A stretch of DNA of 26,133 nt, taken from an uncultured Veillonella sp. GTDB lineage: Bacteria; Bacillota; Negativicutes; Veillonellales; Veillonellaceae. The DNA is taken from the NCBI RefSeq assembly GCF_938010505.1, contig NZ_CALLVP010000079.1:1-26133 (forward strand). Direction: 5' to 3'. Both the position numbers and the translations under genes were made by a program. Below, piece by piece: positions 1 to 8,171 of the stretch. The notes under the pieces are model-generated. The model ran no database searches, was not told where the DNA came from, and saw nothing but the letters and a program-made list of their open reading frames with translations. Positions within the stretch are counted from its first letter, which is position 1. Each line of letters opens with the position of its first letter.

Positions 1-2
1 AT

Positions 3-995
3 CCAAAGACATTGAGCTTGTTTTCCTCTACAGAGGGGATTGGTTTAACACCTGAACAATTGCAAGGTGACCAGGTAGCCAGCTTGGCCGTACCAGAATG
101 TGGTACGAAGTTTGTACGGGGCATGTTGGAAGACTCTCGTCCGCAAACCTTCTCTGACTTAGTACGTATCTCTGGTTTCTCTCATGGTACGAATGTATGG
201 CTCGATAATGCGCAAGACCTTATTAAAAATGGAACTTGTAAGTTGAACGAAGCTATTTCTACCCGTGACGACGTAATGAATTTCTTAATCCATCGTGGTA
301 TGGATAGAAAGCACAGCTTCTTCGTTATGGAAAACGTACGTAAAGGGAAGGGGATTGAAAAACGAAATAAACAAGGTCAAGCTACAACGGAATTTGAAGC
401 AGAAATGCGCGAAAATAATATTCCTGAATGGTTTATTGAGTCTTGTAAAAAGATTTCCTATTTATTCCCAAGAGCCCATGCGGTAGCCTATGTAATGATG
501 GCCTTTCGTATTGCATGGTTCAAGGTATACCATCCATTGGCATTCTATGCAGCATATTTCTCCATTCGCGCAAAGGCTTTCGACTTACGAATTATGACAG
601 GAGACCTTAAAACACAATTGACCGAGTTTAACCGTATCAAGGCTCTTGATCGTGCTGCCAGCCCTAAAGACAAGGATCTTATGAGTGCCTTGGAAGTATC
701 TATGGAAATGTATCAACGGGGCTATCGTTTTATTAATGTAGATATTCAACATTCTGAAGCTAGACGCTTTAGCATTAAGGATGGAGCTTTATTGCCACCA
801 TTCTTAGCTATTGATTCACTTGGTGAAACAGTGGCTGATGCTATCGTCGAGGAAAGAGTTGAACGTCCATTTACATCTCTAAAAGACTTACAACGCCGTT
901 GTAAAGTATCAAATACCATCATTGATCTTATGAAAGACCTCAAATGCTGTGGTGAACTACCTGAAGATGAACAAATGTCACTCTTTGGGGCATAA
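3..995 (+). CDS. polC: DNA polymerase III PolC, C-terminal part (5'-truncated by window edge)
   Basis: This is the last ~330 residues of the Gram-positive-type replicative DNA polymerase III alpha subunit (PolC, which also carries 3'-5' exonuclease activity). The reading frame is open through the left edge, so the true start lies outside the window; the TTG at 12 is internal. Recognisable PolC C-terminal signatures are LFSSTEGIGLTPEQ near the edge, VRISGFSHGTNVWLDNAQDL, and SYLFPRAHAVAYVMMAFRIAW followed by KVYHPLAFYAAYFSIRA. It ends in DEQMSLFGA, a normal PolC terminus, so the 3' end is intact. A hairpin with a T-run follows at 1025-1065. PolC is characteristic of Firmicutes and relatives, which helps place the organism. 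Identification is by family motifs recalled from known PolC proteins. Confidence 0.95.
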   Translation, partial: PKTLSLFSSTEGIGLTPEQLQGDQVASLAVPECGTKFVRGMLEDSRPQTFSDLVRISGFSHGTNVWLDNAQDLIKNGTCKLNEAISTRDDVMNFLIHRGMDRKHSFFVMENVRKGKGIEKRNKQGQATTEFEAEMRENNIPEWFIESCKKISYLFPRAHAVAYVMMAFRIAWFKVYHPLAFYAAYFSIRAKAFDLRIMTGDLKTQLTEFNRIKALDRAASPKDKDLMSALEVSMEMYQRGYRFINVDIQHSEARRFSIKDGALLPPFLAIDSLGETVADAIVEERVERPFTSLKDLQRRCKVSNTIIDLMKDLKCCGELPEDEQMSLFGA

Positions 996-1024
996 TTTAA
1001 TACAAAAAATTACTACATACAAAG

Positions 1025-1065
1025 TAAGCACTATACACCTAAAGAGGAATATAGTGCTTATTTTT
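1025..1065 (+). terminator. Intrinsic terminator after polC
   Basis: An 11-bp stem pairs 1025-1035 with 1050-1060, with a 14-nt loop, and is followed directly by five T residues. It lies 30 bp after the polC stop and separates polC from the small genes downstream. Confidence 0.75.
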
Positions 1066-1236
1066 ATATATTTTGCTACAATTAAATTAATAATAAATTA
1101 TGTTGTATTGTTTTGTATTTAATAGGCCTTTTTAACTAACTTAGGTTATTAGTAAATTTGACATATATAGTCGTATAATGTTGGTGATATTTGCTATTAT
1201 TCAAATCGAGTTTTGTAGTTAAGGGAGTGTTGGGAG

Positions 1237-1554
1237 ATGCTAAGTAGTCTATTAAGGTTGTTAGGTATAAAAGCATCAGATACTAACAGTACGAATGCTA
1301 TTAAATCAAATATAAATGTAGAAGAAAATAATAAAATTTCTAAATTAGAACCTACTTTGCATAACGAACTTGATTATGTAGAATATGTTCACTTTGATGA
1401 GGAAGCTATTCTATATTTGGAAGAATCAGATGTTCCAGGCGTATACTTTAATGAATTCCGAGAATATGTTGATGAAGAGGGGAATGTATTATCTCCGTCA
1501 GAGGTCGATCGATTACGATATAAAGACGATTACGAGGACGATTATTATAGATAG
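1237..1554 (+). CDS. Hypothetical acidic small protein (105 aa)
   Basis: I do not recognise this protein. It has 105 residues. A short hydrophobic N-terminus (MLSSLLRLLGI) is followed by a polar linker rich in Asn and Ser. A strongly acidic, Tyr-rich C-terminal half contains DEEAILYLEES and ends in DDYEDDYYR. The ATG at 1237 is preceded by AAGGGAG at 1221-1227, a usable ribosome binding site at 9 nt spacing. A TATAAT lies at 1174-1179 but has no well-spaced -35 (a TTGACA at 1158-1163 is only 10 bp away). The gene is isolated between the polC terminator and the next small gene, and is AT-rich compared with polC. The N-terminus is too short and weak to call a signal peptide. The gene is plausibly real because of its ribosome binding site, but it has no assigned function. 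Confidence 0.6.
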   Translation: MLSSLLRLLGIKASDTNSTNAIKSNINVEENNKISKLEPTLHNELDYVEYVHFDEEAILYLEESDVPGVYFNEFREYVDEEGNVLSPSEVDRLRYKDDYEDDYYR

Positions 1555-1611
1555 AAATAATTAAAATGTCATATTTATATTATTTTTTATATTACAGCGA
1601 GTTGGTTAATT

Positions 1612-2070
1612 ATGAGAGTTCCTATATATGAAGCTTTAGCACACTATAAAAGAAATGAAATGTTACCTTATACAGAGTATTTTGGTTTGGGATTTTTTAC
1701 GGATATTTCATTGGCTGAATCGACATTAGCTGAGTCTAAAAAATTAATTGGATTTTCTGATTTAAATGATAATTCTTTTTCTATAACAACTCACTATTTA
1801 AATGATTGTGCTCATATAGGTAATGAAGTTAGTTATGAAATAATAAACAATAAAGTTTATGGTGTTTGGTATGATTATGATATAGATGATTATTATACAT
1901 GTTCAGGATACATAGGTTTATTTAGTACTTTAAAATATGCAGAGAAAGCAATAGAATGGTATAAAACCTGGGATCTATTTAAAGTATATGGTATAGAGTC
2001 TTTAGGAATAGACACTATCACTCTTAATTTAAGGGAATGGACTGAAGGTTTTATAACAGCATATGATTAA
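1612..2070 (+). CDS. Hypothetical protein with a duplicated small alpha/beta unit (DUF7336-like C-terminus)
   Basis: A 152-residue cytosolic protein without membrane segments or a signal peptide. Its C-terminal half (YIGLFSTLKYAEKAIEWYK ... EWTEGFITAYD) resembles the DUF7336 pattern, in which a 'GxYss.eeAekAie.yk' strand-helix unit ends in a WTEGF motif. The N-terminal half contains a similar unit (FGLGFFTDISLAESTLAES ... ITTHYLND), so the protein may be an internal duplication. The ribosome binding site before the ATG at 1612 is weak (GCGAG, about 10 nt upstream). It lies 57 bp after the previous small gene and may be cotranscribed with it. A bidirectional terminator follows at 2083-2116. 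The family assignment is from memory of the motif and is tentative; function is unknown. DUF7336-like proteins sometimes occur near toxin/immunity loci, but no toxin is visible here. Confidence 0.6.
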   Translation: MRVPIYEALAHYKRNEMLPYTEYFGLGFFTDISLAESTLAESKKLIGFSDLNDNSFSITTHYLNDCAHIGNEVSYEIINNKVYGVWYDYDIDDYYTCSGYIGLFSTLKYAEKAIEWYKTWDLFKVYGIESLGIDTITLNLREWTEGFITAYD

Positions 2071-2082
2071 AATTAATCAAAA

Positions 2083-2116
2083 AAAGAGGTGTCATCATTT
2101 GATGACACCCTTTTTT
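2083..2116. terminator. Bidirectional terminator between convergent genes
   Basis: A near-perfect inverted repeat pairs GGTGTCATC (2088-2096) with GATGACACC (2101-2109). It is flanked by an A-run (2079-2085) on one side and a T-run (2111-2116) on the other, so it can work for the small plus-strand gene at 1612-2070 and for poxB on the minus strand. Confidence 0.85.
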
Positions 2117-2149
2117 GAAAGTTTTGCAGTTTATTTAGTTTGACAGATT

Positions 2150-3892
2150 TTAGTACAGAGATTTATATTTCATCCAGTTTGTTTTGGCCATTTCTTTAAG
2201 TTCTGTACCGCGGCCATCAAGGATTGCATTGATCAAATATTTGCTAAACCCTTTCGCTTGTTGGTAAGCGATTTTAGGTGGCATAGCAAGTTCTTGTTTG
2301 TCCACGCGAACGTTGACGATTACTGGGCCATTATGGTTAAGGGCTTCCATAATTTTTTCATCCACTTCGCTAGAGTTTTGAATGCTAACCCCTTTAATAC
2401 CAGCAGCTTCTGCTAGTTTTCCAAAGTCTGGATTTACAAAATCTGTAGCATAGTCTAAGTAGCCAGAAGCTTTCATTTCCATAGCAATGAAACTAAGTTC
2501 TTCGTTATTAAATACGAAGATTTTAATTGGTAGATTTAATTGTTTTAATGTTAGCATTTCGCCCATCATCATAGTGAAGCCACCATCACCGGATAGAGAG
2601 ATAACTTGACGATTTGGACAAGCATTTTGAGCACCGATGGCATGCATCATAGCATTAGCCATGGAGCCATGGTTAAAGGAGCCTAAAATACGACGTTTAC
2701 CATTGGTTTTTAGATGACGAGCCGTCCAAATTACAGGAGTACCTACATCAAAGGTAAAGATAGCATCTTCACTTGCTAACTTATTCAAACGATTAACAAA
2801 GTATTGAGGGTGAATTGCTACACCATCTGGCTCGGCAACGGCATAACTATCTAAATCACCTCTAAATTTAGTATATGCTTTACGTACTGTGTCGATAAAT
2901 TCAGTATCATCACGTTGACCAACAAGGGGTAATAATTCTTTTAATGTATCTTTCACAGTACCAATGATACCTTGAGTAAGGGGAACACGCCGTCCTAATG
3001 CGCTTGGATCTCTATCTACTTGGATAACTTTTGCATTTTCAGGGTAGAACGGACGATATGGGAAGTCTGTACCAAGCATTACCAGTGTATCGCATTGTTC
3101 AATAGCACGGTAGCCTGATGTATATCCTAATAAACCTGTCATTCCTACGTCATATGGATTATCCCATTCAACCCATTCTTTACCTCTGAAAGCATGAACG
3201 ACAGGTGCTTGTAAGCGTTTTGCTAATTCTACGACTTCATCGTGAGCACCTTCACAACCTGCACCACAGAATAGGGTAATACGTTTACCTGTTTCTAAAT
3301 GAGCTGCTATTTCTTCAATATCATCGCGTTGTGGCACAATATGAGGTAAGCGAGGGTGATGCCATACTGGCAATTCTTCAATTTCCATTTCCATAACTGC
3401 TACATCTCCAGGAAGGACGATAACAGCGACGTCTTGATTACCCACGGCAGCGTTCATAGCACGGAAAAGAATTTCAGGCATTTGTTTTGGGTGTGATACG
3501 AGTTCACAGAAGCAAGAACATTCTTTAAATAAATTTTCCGGATGTGTTTCTTGGAAATAACTCAAGCCAACTTCGGATTGTGGAATATGAGAAGCAATAG
3601 CCAATACTGGAACACGATTGCGATGACAATCAAAAAGACCGTTAATTAAATGTAGGTTGCCTGGTCCAGAGCTACCAGCACAAACTGTTAGTTTACCGGT
3701 TATCGAGGCTTCTGCACCGGCAGCAAAAGCTGCTGTTTCTTCGTGTCGTACATGTTCGAAGGAAATTTTACCATTGCGGCGTAAACTATCATTTACAGAA
3801 TTTAAACTATCGCCAGTGATACCGTAAATGCGTTCGATGCCCGCATTGGCTAAGACTTCTATAAGTACATCAGAAATTCGTTTTTTTGCCAT
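2150..3892 (-). CDS. poxB: Pyruvate oxidase / quinone-dependent pyruvate dehydrogenase
   Basis: A thiamine-diphosphate and FAD enzyme of the PoxB type that oxidatively decarboxylates pyruvate to acetate and CO2 and passes electrons to membrane quinone. The protein has 580 residues, close to E. coli PoxB, and strong similarity runs along its length. The N-terminal TPP/Pyr domain has GITGDSLN (24-31) and the catalytic Glu in RHEE (E51). GPGNLHLINGLFDCHRN lies at 76-92. The central FAD-binding domain includes RGKEWVEWDNPYDVGMTGL. The C-terminal TPP domain has GDGG (435-438) and NN (462-463). The end (AKTNWMKYKSLY) matches the amphipathic membrane-binding tail of PoxB, which argues against the soluble, H2O2-forming SpxB type. 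The start ATG follows AGGTGAT. The gene is divergent from the riboflavin operon, whose product supplies its FAD. Confidence 0.93.
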   Translation of the reverse strand: MAKKRISDVLIEVLANAGIERIYGITGDSLNSVNDSLRRNGKISFEHVRHEETAAFAAGAEASITGKLTVCAGSSGPGNLHLINGLFDCHRNRVPVLAIASHIPQSEVGLSYFQETHPENLFKECSCFCELVSHPKQMPEILFRAMNAAVGNQDVAVIVLPGDVAVMEMEIEELPVWHHPRLPHIVPQRDDIEEIAAHLETGKRITLFCGAGCEGAHDEVVELAKRLQAPVVHAFRGKEWVEWDNPYDVGMTGLLGYTSGYRAIEQCDTLVMLGTDFPYRPFYPENAKVIQVDRDPSALGRRVPLTQGIIGTVKDTLKELLPLVGQRDDTEFIDTVRKAYTKFRGDLDSYAVAEPDGVAIHPQYFVNRLNKLASEDAIFTFDVGTPVIWTARHLKTNGKRRILGSFNHGSMANAMMHAIGAQNACPNRQVISLSGDGGFTMMMGEMLTLKQLNLPIKIFVFNNEELSFIAMEMKASGYLDYATDFVNPDFGKLAEAAGIKGVSIQNSSEVDEKIMEALNHNGPVIVNVRVDKQELAMPPKIAYQQAKGFSKYLINAILDGRGTELKEMAKTNWMKYKSLY

Positions 3893-4136
3893 ATTATCAC
3901 CTATATTTAATAAAAATATTAATTGAGTATAGTTATCAAAACCATATATATTATATTAGACCTATTTTCAGTGTAATTATGTGATAAAAGTTACTAATTG
4001 ATGTATACATAGTTTATATATGTTTATAATGCTATGATTGATTAATATTTATTTATTAAAATCAAGACCTATAATTATAAAAATTTTCTTTTATATCAAC
4101 TACTTAATATTCTTTCTCAATACAAAACTCTTATTC

Positions 4137-4165
4137 TTGCATAACATTAATAAAAGTGTTACTAT
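4137..4165 (+). promoter_or_regulatory. Promoter of the riboflavin operon
   Basis: TTGCAT (4137-4142) and TACTAT (4160-4165) are separated by 17 bp, with an extended -10 TGT at 4157-4159. The predicted transcript starts about 17-20 nt before the FMN riboswitch. The adjoining stretch 3893-4136 is AT-rich spacer between poxB and the rib operon; I see no gene in it. Confidence 0.6.
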
Positions 4166-4188
4166 TAATTCATAAACAAAATAGATAA

Positions 4189-4300
4189 GTCTTTGGGGAT
4201 AGGTGAAATTCCTTACCGGCGGTAAAGTCCGCGAACCTTTTAGGTATGAATCGGTGCAATTCCGATACCGACAGTAGAGTCTGGATGAGAAAAGACGAGG
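4189..4300 (+). promoter_or_regulatory. FMN riboswitch (RFN element)
   Basis: The conserved RFN-element blocks are all present in order: GGTGAAATTCC near 4202, ACCGGCGGTAAAGTCCGCGA at 4215-4234, GGTGCAATTCCGATACCGAC around 4253-4272, and AGTCTGGATGAGA at 4278-4290. The closing stem pairs GTCTTT (4189-4194) with AAAGAC (4291-4296). Bound FMN is known to stabilise this aptamer and stop expression of riboflavin genes. Here it precedes ribD and is followed by a terminator hairpin, so control is most likely transcriptional. Confidence 0.97.
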
Positions 4301-4330
4301 CACATTTGTTGTGCGTATTTATGATTACCC

Positions 4331-4355
4331 AAGGACTATATATAGTCCTTTTTTT
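4331..4355 (+). terminator. Riboswitch-controlled terminator
   Basis: A perfect 20-nt palindrome (4331-4350) folds into a hairpin and is followed by a T-run to 4355, ending just before the ribD ribosome binding site (GAGGTGAT, 4359-4366). This is the expression platform expected for transcription attenuation by the FMN aptamer upstream. Confidence 0.88.
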
Positions 4356-4366
4356 ATTGAGGTGAT

Positions 4367-5581
4367 ATGGTGGATCACGTAGCATATATGAAACGCGCCA
4401 TTGAACTGGCAAAATTAGCCACAGGTCACACTTCACCAAATCCTTTGGTTGGTGCTGTAGTGGTAAAAGACAATATAATAATTGGTGAAGGTTATCATCA
4501 TAAAGCGGGTACAGCTCATGCTGAGGTGCATGCCTTAAATCAAGCTGGTAATAATGCTAAAGGTGCTACTTTATATGTAACATTAGAGCCATGCTCCCAT
4601 TATGGTAAAACCCCACCTTGTGTACTGCGTATTATCGAGGCTGGCATAGCTAAAGTCGTAGTAGGTAGTACAGATCCTAATCCACTAGTATCTGGAAAGG
4701 GCATGGATTTACTCCGTGAAGCTGGTATAGAGGTTATTTGCCCCGTATGTAGTGAGGAATGTGCTGAACTAAATGAGCATTTCTTTACGTATATTCAAAC
4801 GGGTAAGCCTTTTGTAACTATTAAGAGTGCCATGTCTTTAGATGGAAAAATTGCTACATTTACTGGACAATCTCAATGGATTACAAATGAGTCCTCTCGT
4901 CGCGATGGACATGTGTTGCGTGCCACTCATGATGCCATGCTCGTTGGGATTGGTACAATTTTAGCAGATAATCCACAGTTAAATTGTCGTCTCAATGATA
5001 CCGAACTATGTGAGGCTGTATTGGATACAGCTGTCCTAAAGGCACCTATTCCAGTTCATCAGCCAGATGTAATCATATTGGATAGTCTAGGTAGAACGCC
5101 AACTAACAGTCAGGTTTTTGACGTAGAAAATCGTAAGGTGCATATCTTTGTATCTAAAGGTTGTCCAAAAGAGCGAATTCAGGCTTTAGAAAACGTAGGT
5201 GCCATTGTTACCGTAGTAGAATCTATTTCTACTCGTAAAAGTAAGAGTACTGACATTGTGATTGATATTAAGAAATTATCTATCGATGATATTCTTACGA
5301 AACTAGGTGAACTAGGTTACACATCTATTCTTGTTGAAGGTGGATCCGCAATTATCAGTTCTTTTGTGGAAACGATGAACTTTGATAAGGTCGTAACATA
5401 TATTGGAAATACTATTATTGGTGGTAACGATGCTACACCAGCTGTAGGTGGCCGAGGTTTTGAAAGTTTAGAGGCTTCGCCGCAATTAACTTTTACCAAG
5501 ACTAAAGTATTAGATAATAACATTCGTATTGAAGCGTATCGTCAAGGGAGGAGAGGCACTTATGTTCACGGGAATCGTTGA
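4367..5581 (+). CDS. ribD: Bifunctional riboflavin deaminase/reductase RibD
   Basis: Two-domain enzyme of riboflavin synthesis: it deaminates 2,5-diamino-6-ribosylamino-4(3H)-pyrimidinone 5'-phosphate, then reduces the sugar. It has 404 residues. The N-terminal zinc deaminase domain shows HAE (H51, E53) and the PC...C ligands C76 and C85 within TLEPCSHYGKTPPC. The C-terminal reductase domain begins near KPFVTIKSAMSLDGKIA and carries ILVEGGSAIISSF near its end. First gene of the FMN-riboswitch operon. The ribosome binding site GAGGTGAT abuts the ATG at 4367, so the GTG at 4370 (same frame, better spacing) is an alternative start that changes only one residue. Its 3' end overlaps ribE by 20 nt, indicating translational coupling. 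Confidence 0.95.
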   Translation: MVDHVAYMKRAIELAKLATGHTSPNPLVGAVVVKDNIIIGEGYHHKAGTAHAEVHALNQAGNNAKGATLYVTLEPCSHYGKTPPCVLRIIEAGIAKVVVGSTDPNPLVSGKGMDLLREAGIEVICPVCSEECAELNEHFFTYIQTGKPFVTIKSAMSLDGKIATFTGQSQWITNESSRRDGHVLRATHDAMLVGIGTILADNPQLNCRLNDTELCEAVLDTAVLKAPIPVHQPDVIILDSLGRTPTNSQVFDVENRKVHIFVSKGCPKERIQALENVGAIVTVVESISTRKSKSTDIVIDIKKLSIDDILTKLGELGYTSILVEGGSAIISSFVETMNFDKVVTYIGNTIIGGNDATPAVGGRGFESLEASPQLTFTKTKVLDNNIRIEAYRQGRRGTYVHGNR

Positions 5582-6218
5582 AGAAATCGGCCGTGTAGAG
5601 AGCATTAAAAAGGGCCCTAAATCCTTAGCCATAACAATTCGGGGAAATAAAATATTTAGTGATTTAAAAATAGGTGACTCCGTAGCTGTTAATGGTGTAT
5701 GTTTGACGGCTACAACGATTGGTAATGGCGTATTTACAGCTGATGTTATGCCTGAGTCAATCAAGATGACTACTTTTACAAATTTGAAAGTTCATCAACC
5801 TGTCAACTTAGAGCGTGCTATGCTCGCCAACGGTAGATTTGGTGGTCACATTGTGGCAGGTCACGTAGATGGGACGGGCCGCATCATTAATCGCGAACAA
5901 ACGGATAATGCCATTATCTTTACTGTAGAGGCCCCGAAATCGGTAATGGATTACGTTATTTATAAGGGTTCCATTACAATCGATGGTATTAGCCTCACAA
6001 TTATGCGACGAACGGACAGCAGTTTTTCCGTATCTATCATTCCTCATACGCTGAGCGAAACAATTTTAGGCTCTGCCCATATTGGTACGGAAGTTAATTT
6101 AGAAACGGATATAGCTGGTCGATACATTCGTCATTTTATGAATCTCGGTAGTGAACCTACCGAAGATAAACCTAAGAAATCTATGCAATCCCTCTTAGTA
6201 GAGAACGGATTTATATAA
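5562..6218 (+). CDS. ribE: Riboflavin synthase alpha subunit
   Basis: Converts two molecules of 6,7-dimethyl-8-ribityllumazine into riboflavin plus the pyrimidine precursor. The protein has 218 residues from the ATG at 5562. This start is chosen because MFTGIVEEIG is the family's invariant N-terminus and GGGAGGAG lies just upstream; the more upstream in-frame ATG at 5529 would add eleven atypical residues. The protein is the usual tandem of two lumazine-synthesis barrels: GDSVAVNGVCLTA in the first is echoed by GSITIDGISLTI in the second. GHIVAGHVDGTG lies between them. It overlaps the end of ribD and is followed 18 bp later by ribBA. Confidence 0.95.
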   Translation: MFTGIVEEIGRVESIKKGPKSLAITIRGNKIFSDLKIGDSVAVNGVCLTATTIGNGVFTADVMPESIKMTTFTNLKVHQPVNLERAMLANGRFGGHIVAGHVDGTGRIINREQTDNAIIFTVEAPKSVMDYVIYKGSITIDGISLTIMRRTDSSFSVSIIPHTLSETILGSAHIGTEVNLETDIAGRYIRHFMNLGSEPTEDKPKKSMQSLLVENGFI

Positions 6219-6236
6219 AGAGTAAGGAGCGTTCCT

Positions 6237-7439
6237 ATGAGCGAACAATTACATTCTATTAAAGAGGTCTTAGAAGACCTTAAAGCTGGTAAACCTGTTA
6301 TTATTGTTGATGATGAAAGCCGTGAAAACGAAGGCGATCTTATTATTGCAGCTGAGTTTGTTACACAAGAAAATATTAATTTTATGGTTAAATACGCGCG
6401 CGGTATCGTATGTACCCCAATGCGTCGTGAAGCTTTAGAAAAGCTTGGCATTCCTGCCATGGTTGCCAAAAATACAGATAACCATGAAACTGCTTTCACA
6501 GTTACTGTTGACCATGTAGATACTACAACAGGCGTTTCTCCAGCAGAGCGTGCCTATACAATTCAAAAATTGTTAGATCCAACTGCAAAACCTCAAGATT
6601 TCCGCCGTCCAGGTCATGTGTTCCCACTTGTCTATAAAGAGGGAGGCGTATTGGTACGACAAGGTCATACGGAGGCATCTATCGATCTTTGCCGCTTGGC
6701 AGGTCTACAAGAGGCAGCTGTTATTTGTGAGATTACAAAAGATGATGGTGATATGGCACGTCTACCAGATCTCATGGAGTTTGCAAAAGAGCATGATTTG
6801 AAAATTACTTCCGTAGCAGAGCTTATTGAATACCGTAAACAGCATGAAGACATGGTTGATCTTGGTGCTTGTTCTAAATTACCTACTAAATTTGGTGATT
6901 TCAATATTTTTGTATTCAAAAATGAATTAGATAAAAAAGAGCATTTAGCTATCGTCAAAGGTGATGTGCAAAACTGTAGTGATGTACTTGTACGTATTCA
7001 CTCTGAATGTTTAACTGGCGATGTGTTCGGCTCTAAACGTTGTGACTGCGGCGAACAATTAGATAATGCTTTACGTGCTATCGAAAAAGAAGGCAAAGGC
7101 GTTGTAGTATACATGCGTCAAGAGGGCCGAGGTATTGGGCTGACTAATAAAATTAAAGCCTATGCATTACAAGAACAAGGCCTTGATACGGTAGAAGCAA
7201 ATGAACAATTAGGGTTCCCGGCAGATATGCGTGAATATTCTTTGGCGGCACAAATTATACGCTTTTTAGGTATTAATAGTATTCGTTTATTAACTAACAA
7301 TCCAGAAAAACGTCATGGCTTAGAACATTGGGGAATTAATGTGACTAGTCGTGTACCACTTATTATTGCAGCAAATAAATTTAATGCAGGCTATTTGAAA
7401 ACAAAAGAAGAAAAAATGGGTCATATGTTAGAAGACTAA
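6237..7439 (+). CDS. ribBA: Bifunctional DHBP synthase / GTP cyclohydrolase II RibBA
   Basis: Supplies both precursors of riboflavin: 3,4-dihydroxy-2-butanone 4-phosphate from ribulose 5-phosphate (N-terminal RibB) and the pyrimidine from GTP (C-terminal RibA). It has 400 residues, the normal fused length. The RibB domain shows DDESRENEGDLIIAAE (25-40). The RibA domain shows the zinc-binding cysteines C258, C269 and C271 in ECLTGDVFGSKRCDCGEQL, then MRQEGRGIGL (293-302), so both activities look intact. The ribosome binding site is AAGGAG at 6223-6228. It sits third in the operon, with 77 bp to ribH; that gap contains a weak AT-rich hairpin (7476-7493). Confidence 0.96.
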   Translation: MSEQLHSIKEVLEDLKAGKPVIIVDDESRENEGDLIIAAEFVTQENINFMVKYARGIVCTPMRREALEKLGIPAMVAKNTDNHETAFTVTVDHVDTTTGVSPAERAYTIQKLLDPTAKPQDFRRPGHVFPLVYKEGGVLVRQGHTEASIDLCRLAGLQEAAVICEITKDDGDMARLPDLMEFAKEHDLKITSVAELIEYRKQHEDMVDLGACSKLPTKFGDFNIFVFKNELDKKEHLAIVKGDVQNCSDVLVRIHSECLTGDVFGSKRCDCGEQLDNALRAIEKEGKGVVVYMRQEGRGIGLTNKIKAYALQEQGLDTVEANEQLGFPADMREYSLAAQIIRFLGINSIRLLTNNPEKRHGLEHWGINVTSRVPLIIAANKFNAGYLKTKEEKMGHMLED

Positions 7440-7516
7440 TAATGGTCCATCTTAAATTTAGAATGTTTTTATCACACATAGAAAATTCTATGTACGGAAT
7501 ATAGGAGGTCATCATA

Positions 7517-7978
7517 ATGGTAGTTCAAGAAGGTAATTTGTTAGGTTCTGGTAAGAAATTTGCTATTATTGGTTCTCGTTTTAATGAATTCATCACGTCG
7601 AAATTAATTGATGGAGCAGAAGACTGCTTATTGCGTCATGACGTTAAACAAGAGGACATTACAGTAATTTGGGTTCCCGGTGCTTATGAAATTCCATTGA
7701 TTGCTAAAAAAGCTGCCTTATCTGGTCGTTATGATGCTGTCATTTGTGTAGGTGCCGTTATCCGTGGTTCTACTACTCATTATGATTATGTATGTAATGA
7801 AGTAGCAAAAGGTATTGCCCACGTTTCATTAGAAACTGGTATTCCAGTTATGTTTGGTGTGGTTACTACAGAAAATATTGAACAAGCAATTGAACGTGCT
7901 GGTACAAAAGCAGGTAATAAAGGTTATGATTGTGCTATGGGCGCTATCGAAATGGTTAACCTTATCGATCAAATCTAA
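7517..7978 (+). CDS. ribH: 6,7-dimethyl-8-ribityllumazine synthase
   Basis: Condenses the RibA/RibD-derived pyrimidine with the RibB product to form lumazine, the substrate of RibE. The 153-residue length is standard. Family motifs are visible: SRFNEFITSKL (substrate binding), VPGAYEIPL, CVGAVIRGSTTHYDYV with the catalytic His, and FGVVTTENIEQAIERAG. A strong AGGAGG site at 7504-7509 precedes the ATG. It is the last gene of the operon, closed by a terminator at 7993-8024. Confidence 0.96.
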   Translation: MVVQEGNLLGSGKKFAIIGSRFNEFITSKLIDGAEDCLLRHDVKQEDITVIWVPGAYEIPLIAKKAALSGRYDAVICVGAVIRGSTTHYDYVCNEVAKGIAHVSLETGIPVMFGVVTTENIEQAIERAGTKAGNKGYDCAMGAIEMVNLIDQI

Positions 7979-7992
7979 AAATTGTATGTATA

Positions 7993-8024
7993 ACACTCAG
8001 TATCTCATGGTACTGGGTGTTTTT
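7993..8024 (+). terminator. Terminator of the rib operon
   Basis: A 10-bp stem (7993-8002 with 8011-8020, one G-T pair) is followed by a short T-run (8020-8024), 15 bp after ribH. Confidence 0.8.
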
Positions 8025-8087
8025 ATATCATCGAAAATATGTTCTTTTAAATTTAAATCAGATTAGACGAACATATATTCTTAATTA

Positions 8088-8117
8088 TTGAAAGTTAAAT
8101 ATTTGACATGATATACT
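8088..8117 (+). promoter_or_regulatory. Probable hslO promoter
   Basis: TTGAAA (8088-8093) lies 18 bp before TATACT (8112-8117), which has an extended -10 TGA at 8109-8111. A TTGACA at 8103-8108 is too close to TATACT to serve it. Prediction from sequence only. Confidence 0.5.
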
Positions 8118-8171
8118 ATATAAGCAATATAAAAGTAATATCGAAAATAAGTAGAAATAAGGAATGATAGA

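Noticed and set aside
1158..1179. TTGACA and TATAAT before the 105-aa gene as a sigma-70 promoter
   Set aside because: Spacing is 10 bp, far below the functional range; at most the -10 alone is used.
5529..5561. Upstream in-frame ATG for ribE
   Set aside because: It would add eleven residues not seen in riboflavin synthases; MFTGIVEEIG at 5562 with GGGAGGAG upstream is the usual start.
8103..8117. TTGACA plus TATACT as the hslO promoter
   Set aside because: The two elements are only 3 bp apart; TTGAAA at 8088 gives proper 18-bp spacing.
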